Shown here one piece after another: positions 60,401-64,000 of a DNA stretch of 64,000 nucleotides (position 1 is the stretch's first letter; each line of letters opens with the position of its first letter). Both the position numbers and the translations under genes were made by a program. The notes under the pieces were generated by a model that did no database searches, was not told the DNA's origin, and saw only the letters and a list, made by a program, of their open reading frames with translations. This DNA is from Phycomyces blakesleeanus NRRL 1555(-) (taxonomy: Eukaryota > Mucoromycota > Mucoromycetes > Mucorales > Phycomycetaceae): positions 124,001 to 188,000 of the forward strand of contig NW_017265138.1 in assembly GCF_001638985.1 (NCBI RefSeq), written 5' to 3'.

Positions 60401-61860
60401 AGAATATAATATAGGAGAGCCAATTCCAAAAAGAAAGAGATAAAGAAAGAAATTTGTTACCTGATTGAATGGATAGATTTGCTGTAGATTAACGATAATT
60501 GGAAAGACTCGGTAATTGTTCAAGAAAAGAAGTTTCTGCTAGGAAAACAGGTTAGAGAATGTAGTTAAAATATAAAGCACTCTAAAAGAATAAAATCTAC
60601 TGTCGTCACAGCTCTACATCATATCATATCACGTCAATTGACACTTCTTTTATTTTACTATATGCCTTTGTGTAATTTTTCATGTTTGCCAACTCTACAA
60701 GAATCTTGAGCTTTAACTTGATATACACTTTGATTTGTTTTGAACTGCCTCAATGCCGAACCCTTTTTTTTTTAACAAAAAAAAAAAAAACAGTCTAGAC
60801 ATTGAATTCAACCCCAAACATGCTAAGGTAAAATCAGAAAATAAACTGTACTATTTTCCCCGCATCAACTTTTTTTTTTCTCTTGCCAAAGTATAGGACA
60901 AAAGTAACATTTCGAATTTAAATAAAAGTTGCATGCTCCATGAGATTATATACAAACTCAGGCACATATCTCCACAAATATCAAAAGGGTATTCGTCTAG
61001 AGACAGGTTACACACCCTGGAAAATCAAATATCCAACCTACTTCTTCCCCTTCCTTTACACACACACACACACATTTATAGATTTTTTACCTCAAAATTC
61101 AAAAGCACAGAATAGTAAATTGATTGTATTTTGATACGAACAGTCATAGTCATGATCATGGTCATATTTTTATTATTATTAAAAGAAAGAAAACCAATCA
61201 TAAAGACAACGAATATTGAAAAACCAAACCCCCTCCTAATTTCCTCTTTGCTAAGGAGCTAGCTATACAAGAGAAAGAAAAATACTTGGTTCAAAATTGC
61301 TTATACAAAAAATAGCATAATTCTAGCTTATGTTGCTAGGTACTGATGAGAGCATAAAACAAAGATATTTAAATACGTGGCTTTAAGCCCTAATTATGAT
61401 TATGATTATGAGCAGTAATAGAGTAACCTCCACATCGTACGCACGTTGTTTAATTGCTTGATTGACTTGGCGCATTTCTTTCTTTCTTTCTTTCGTTCTT
61501 TTTTTTTTTTTGGTTGTGCCTCATTTAACTCCATTTGCGTACAAGTCCGGTAGAGTCCACCGAGAAATCAAAATCTATATATACATACACACACACACAT
61601 ACATAAAGAAGAATTCTTTATCTAGAGTTGCCATAACCATCGACCATATAAAGAAAGAGAAGAAGAAACTCATAATGATGTTTTTTCTAAAGATAATATA
61701 AAAAAAAAACTTTATCTATATTTGTTGGCCCCCGTTGTCTCACAAATGTAGCAATTACTTGCGCTGTCTGGATTGACTTTGTACATCGTTGTACGTGAGT
61801 AACCATAGGATCATTTTGAGCCAAGAATATCTGACAGTGTGTGTTACCATGAATCTCAAC

Positions 61861-61904
<44 letters not shown>

Positions 61905-62740
61905 GAGGCTTTCTTTATTGGAAAACATGTAATCGATCAGAATGGAGCAAAGAAATAGACTTTTTTTTTTATTTGATTATTTGATTAATGGTCTCAAAAA
62001 CCCGGCCACATACGTTTTTCTATCTATCAAATATTTACCAAGCTTTTCTTCATCTCTATACAATATTAGCAAAGCAATTAATAGGCCAAAGTGTTCAATA
62101 CCTTTGTAGTTCAGTAGAATAAGCACTTCCTCCCCGCTAAACTTTTTTTTTCTTTCTTTCTTCCTTTCTAGATTTTGGTCTATTTTCTATTCTTTTTATA
62201 GGGCTTTTTTTTTGTATCTTATTTCTCGGCTTCTCCCTTGTGGGGGTTACAAAAGCCCTTTTTTGATCATTGCTGTTACTGCTTCTTCTTTTTAGTTTTA
62301 AAGACCGCTTTCATAGTACGTTATTCTAAAATTTATTATTATTTTTACACCACCACCACCACCAATATTACAGCCACTACCGACACCATATTTATTTTGA
62401 GTAATATATATATATATATATATCTATATACTTATAGATGAAGAATAATTTCACTGGTGTGAACGGACCATTCGTGTAATTGGCTATCAATATCTTGTTA
62501 GATATGTAGATACACAGAGAGAAACTTTACTATATAAATAAATAAATCGGACTAAACTAAGAAGAAGAAAACCTCATTACTGTGTTAAACTAAATACATT
62601 AAAAAAAAAGAGAGAGTCTTATTCGGTGTACATATGAGAATATATATCTTTGAGGGAAGATAGAAAAAAAAAAGAATTGCAGGTATTTCCCTTTATGTCC
62701 GAGTTAATGAAGACAAGGGTAAAGAAAGCATACCAGTCTA

Positions 62741-62770
62741 CTGGTCTGGTCTGGTCTGGTCTGGTCTGGT
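62741..62770 (+). repeat. (CTGGT)6 tandem repeat
   Basis: Six perfect copies of CTGGT, preceded by the related CCAGTCTA, about 450 bp upstream of the P450 start codon. Confidence 0.9.
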
Positions 62771-63223
62771 TTTTCTATCTCTTACAAAGTTTCATTATAT
62801 CTATCCAAGAGACCACATTAGTCGAATAGTCTTTTCTATTTCTCACATATATTTTATTGGTCCTACATTGTGTCTGATGCACATGGAATCGTTCAATAAG
62901 AGGCCATTACTTCTAAAATACTTTATTTTTTCTTATCCTCTATCAGTTCTTCTCTGTGCTCCCCCTTTTCATCTTGGAACGGCCTTCTTGGTTCCACAGA
63001 AATAACTGTTCTTCCAACTGGCTGCAAATAAATATATAAATATACAAAAAGTCGCAAACCAGAGTCTTGTCTGTGCTCCCTTCAAATTGGTGAACTTCAA
63101 CCTTAAAATAAAGCAAAGAGAAGAAATTTATAAAAAAAATACAAGATAATAAAATAAAAATAAAAAAATTCTTATTCTTTGAATCTCTCTCTCTCTCTTT
63201 CTTTAACAATTTTTTTTTCAATA

Positions 63224-64000
63224 ATGGATTTGCAACAAAAGCTTACCAATGACACTGTTATTGCCGGTGTTGTTGGAACTGTGGGTGCCTATTTGACCTA
63301 CAAGCTCTATAAGACTATTTCCCAGCCCTCGGAAGGGAACATGCCACCAATTGCACCCGGAAGACAGCCCTTTGTTGGCCACTTGTTGCAGATGAACCAG
63401 CCAATCCCTCCTCAAAAGGTCTTTTCCAAGTGGGCCAAGGAAGTCGGTCCTGTCTATACTGTCCACATGGGTACCAAGAGATGGATCATTCTTAACAACA
63501 CCGAATCCGTTCGTGACCTGATTGTCAACAGAGGCGCCATCTATTCCTCCAGAGACCTCTCGCCTCTTCTTGTAGACATCTTGTTCCACGGAGGTTTGTA
63601 ATCAGAGCCGGGAGGTACCACAAATGTTGATGAACAAAGAAAGTAACAAAACTTTTTTTTTGTATATGTATATAAAATTCTTTGTGTTCGGTTACGAATT
63701 AGTTGAGAATGGTGGTGGATTGCCTTTCTTCCCCTATGGCAAGGAATGGCGTTACTTGCGTCGCTTGAGTAAGTCTAATATTAACAATAATTTTAATATT
63801 GATATTGATATTAATTCTGGTTCTGGTTTTATTAGCTCATGCCAGTCTTTTGAAGAGAAAGGTCGATAGTTATCAGCACATTCTCGAGGACCGTCGTCTG
63901 GATTTCCTCAAAAACCTCGAAGAAGCCAACAAGGCTGGAGCAGAGGAAGGTTTCTGTATGAACACTCAAATCGAACACTTGGCCATGACTACAGTGCTTT
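63224..64000 (+). CDS. Cytochrome P450, 5' part (cut by window edge)
   Basis: Three exons visible: 63224-63593, 63703-63768 and 63836 to beyond 64000; phases agree (HG|VENGGGLPFFPYG and RRL|THASLLKRK). The first 30 residues contain a membrane anchor (VIAGVVGTVGAYLTYKLY), followed by the proline hinge PPIAPGRQPFVGHLL. Then come FSKWAKEVGPVYTVHMGTKRWIIL and YGKEWRYLRR, the helix C WxxxRR motif that contacts the heme propionate. The ExxR and heme-Cys motifs lie outside the window. Known role: ER-bound monooxygenase; the substrate cannot be told. The form fits the large P450 expansions of Mucorales (CYP509-like by impression only). The start is supported by a TC-rich leader. Confidence 0.88.

Larger units (their letters stand above)
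57168..63223. other. Long gene-poor region of 6 kb
   Basis: No confident gene. It contains a 7-bp tandem repeat (57371-57419), 10-bp TTCAATTCAG-type repeats (about 57785-57808), a T9-A8 palindrome (58347-58363), AG36 (61865-61900), AT repeats and the CTGGT repeat (62741-62770). Isolated exon-like snippets exist at 58117-58161 (minus), 58911-58993 (+) and 60478-60540 (minus), none of which could be joined to a gene. The right end is the pyrimidine-rich leader of the P450 gene. Confidence 0.4.

Noticed and set aside
60478..60540. Minus-strand exon-like stretch (NYRVFPIIVNLQQIYPFNQ) with splice-like borders
   Set aside because: Its NLQQIYP resembles a Vps38/Atg14-type motif, but upstream exons are missing and a stop follows the next acceptor.

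Overview
The window looks like nuclear DNA of an early-diverging filamentous fungus, most probably Mucoromycota (Mucorales-like). The evidence is AT-rich DNA, short GT-AG introns of about 47-170 nt inside conserved fungal genes, a fungal plasma-membrane H+-ATPase, gene families typical of this group (FAR1-domain protein, MEF2-type MADS protein, RPEL protein, MYSM1-like deubiquitinase), and decayed transposon proteins of a kind I associate with Mucorales. No bacterial, organellar or viral block is visible. Exon joins were worked out by hand from reading phase, splice dinucleotides and family conservation.

Left part (1-20 kb): an Old Yellow Enzyme (825-2106); the PP1 catalytic subunit (3823-5272, minus); a long gene-poor stretch; a candidate mobile element with a decayed unknown gene (8651-11445); then a compact housekeeping cluster of a GSKIP-domain protein, Mediator subunit Med21, an NFKBIL1-like splicing-type protein, the cytosolic Fe-S assembly WD40 protein CIA1/CIAO1 and a large F-box protein.

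Middle part (20-41 kb): a tiny proline-rich protein ending in a CAAX prenylation box; an ALDH7A1/antiquitin-type aldehyde dehydrogenase; a three-repeat RPEL actin-binding-type protein; an inverted-repeat element; a six-exon triose-phosphate/nucleotide-sugar transporter; a chromodomain integrase tail of a Ty3/gypsy element ending beside a 28-bp-stem hairpin; a twelve-exon SANT-SWIRM-MPN+ protein (MYSM1/2A-DUB type histone H2A deubiquitinase); and PMA1.

Right part (41-64 kb): a nested transposon graveyard. A degenerate repeat shares two blocks with the 8.6-11.4 kb element, and next to it is a broken gene resembling the TnpB/Fanzor nuclease family, split by a 573-bp MITE with TA target duplications. 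After this come a FAR1-domain polyQ protein, a second F-box protein, a mitochondrial-type PPR protein, an Apd1-like thioredoxin-fold ferredoxin, a MEF2-type MADS transcription factor, about 6 kb without a recognisable gene, and the 5' part of a cytochrome P450 cut by the window edge.

The genes do not form one pathway; this is ordinary eukaryotic gene order. The most notable items are the Fanzor-like relic with its nested MITE, the two-copy unknown element, the fungal MYSM1-type deubiquitinase, the CAAX mini-protein and two long-stem hairpins.
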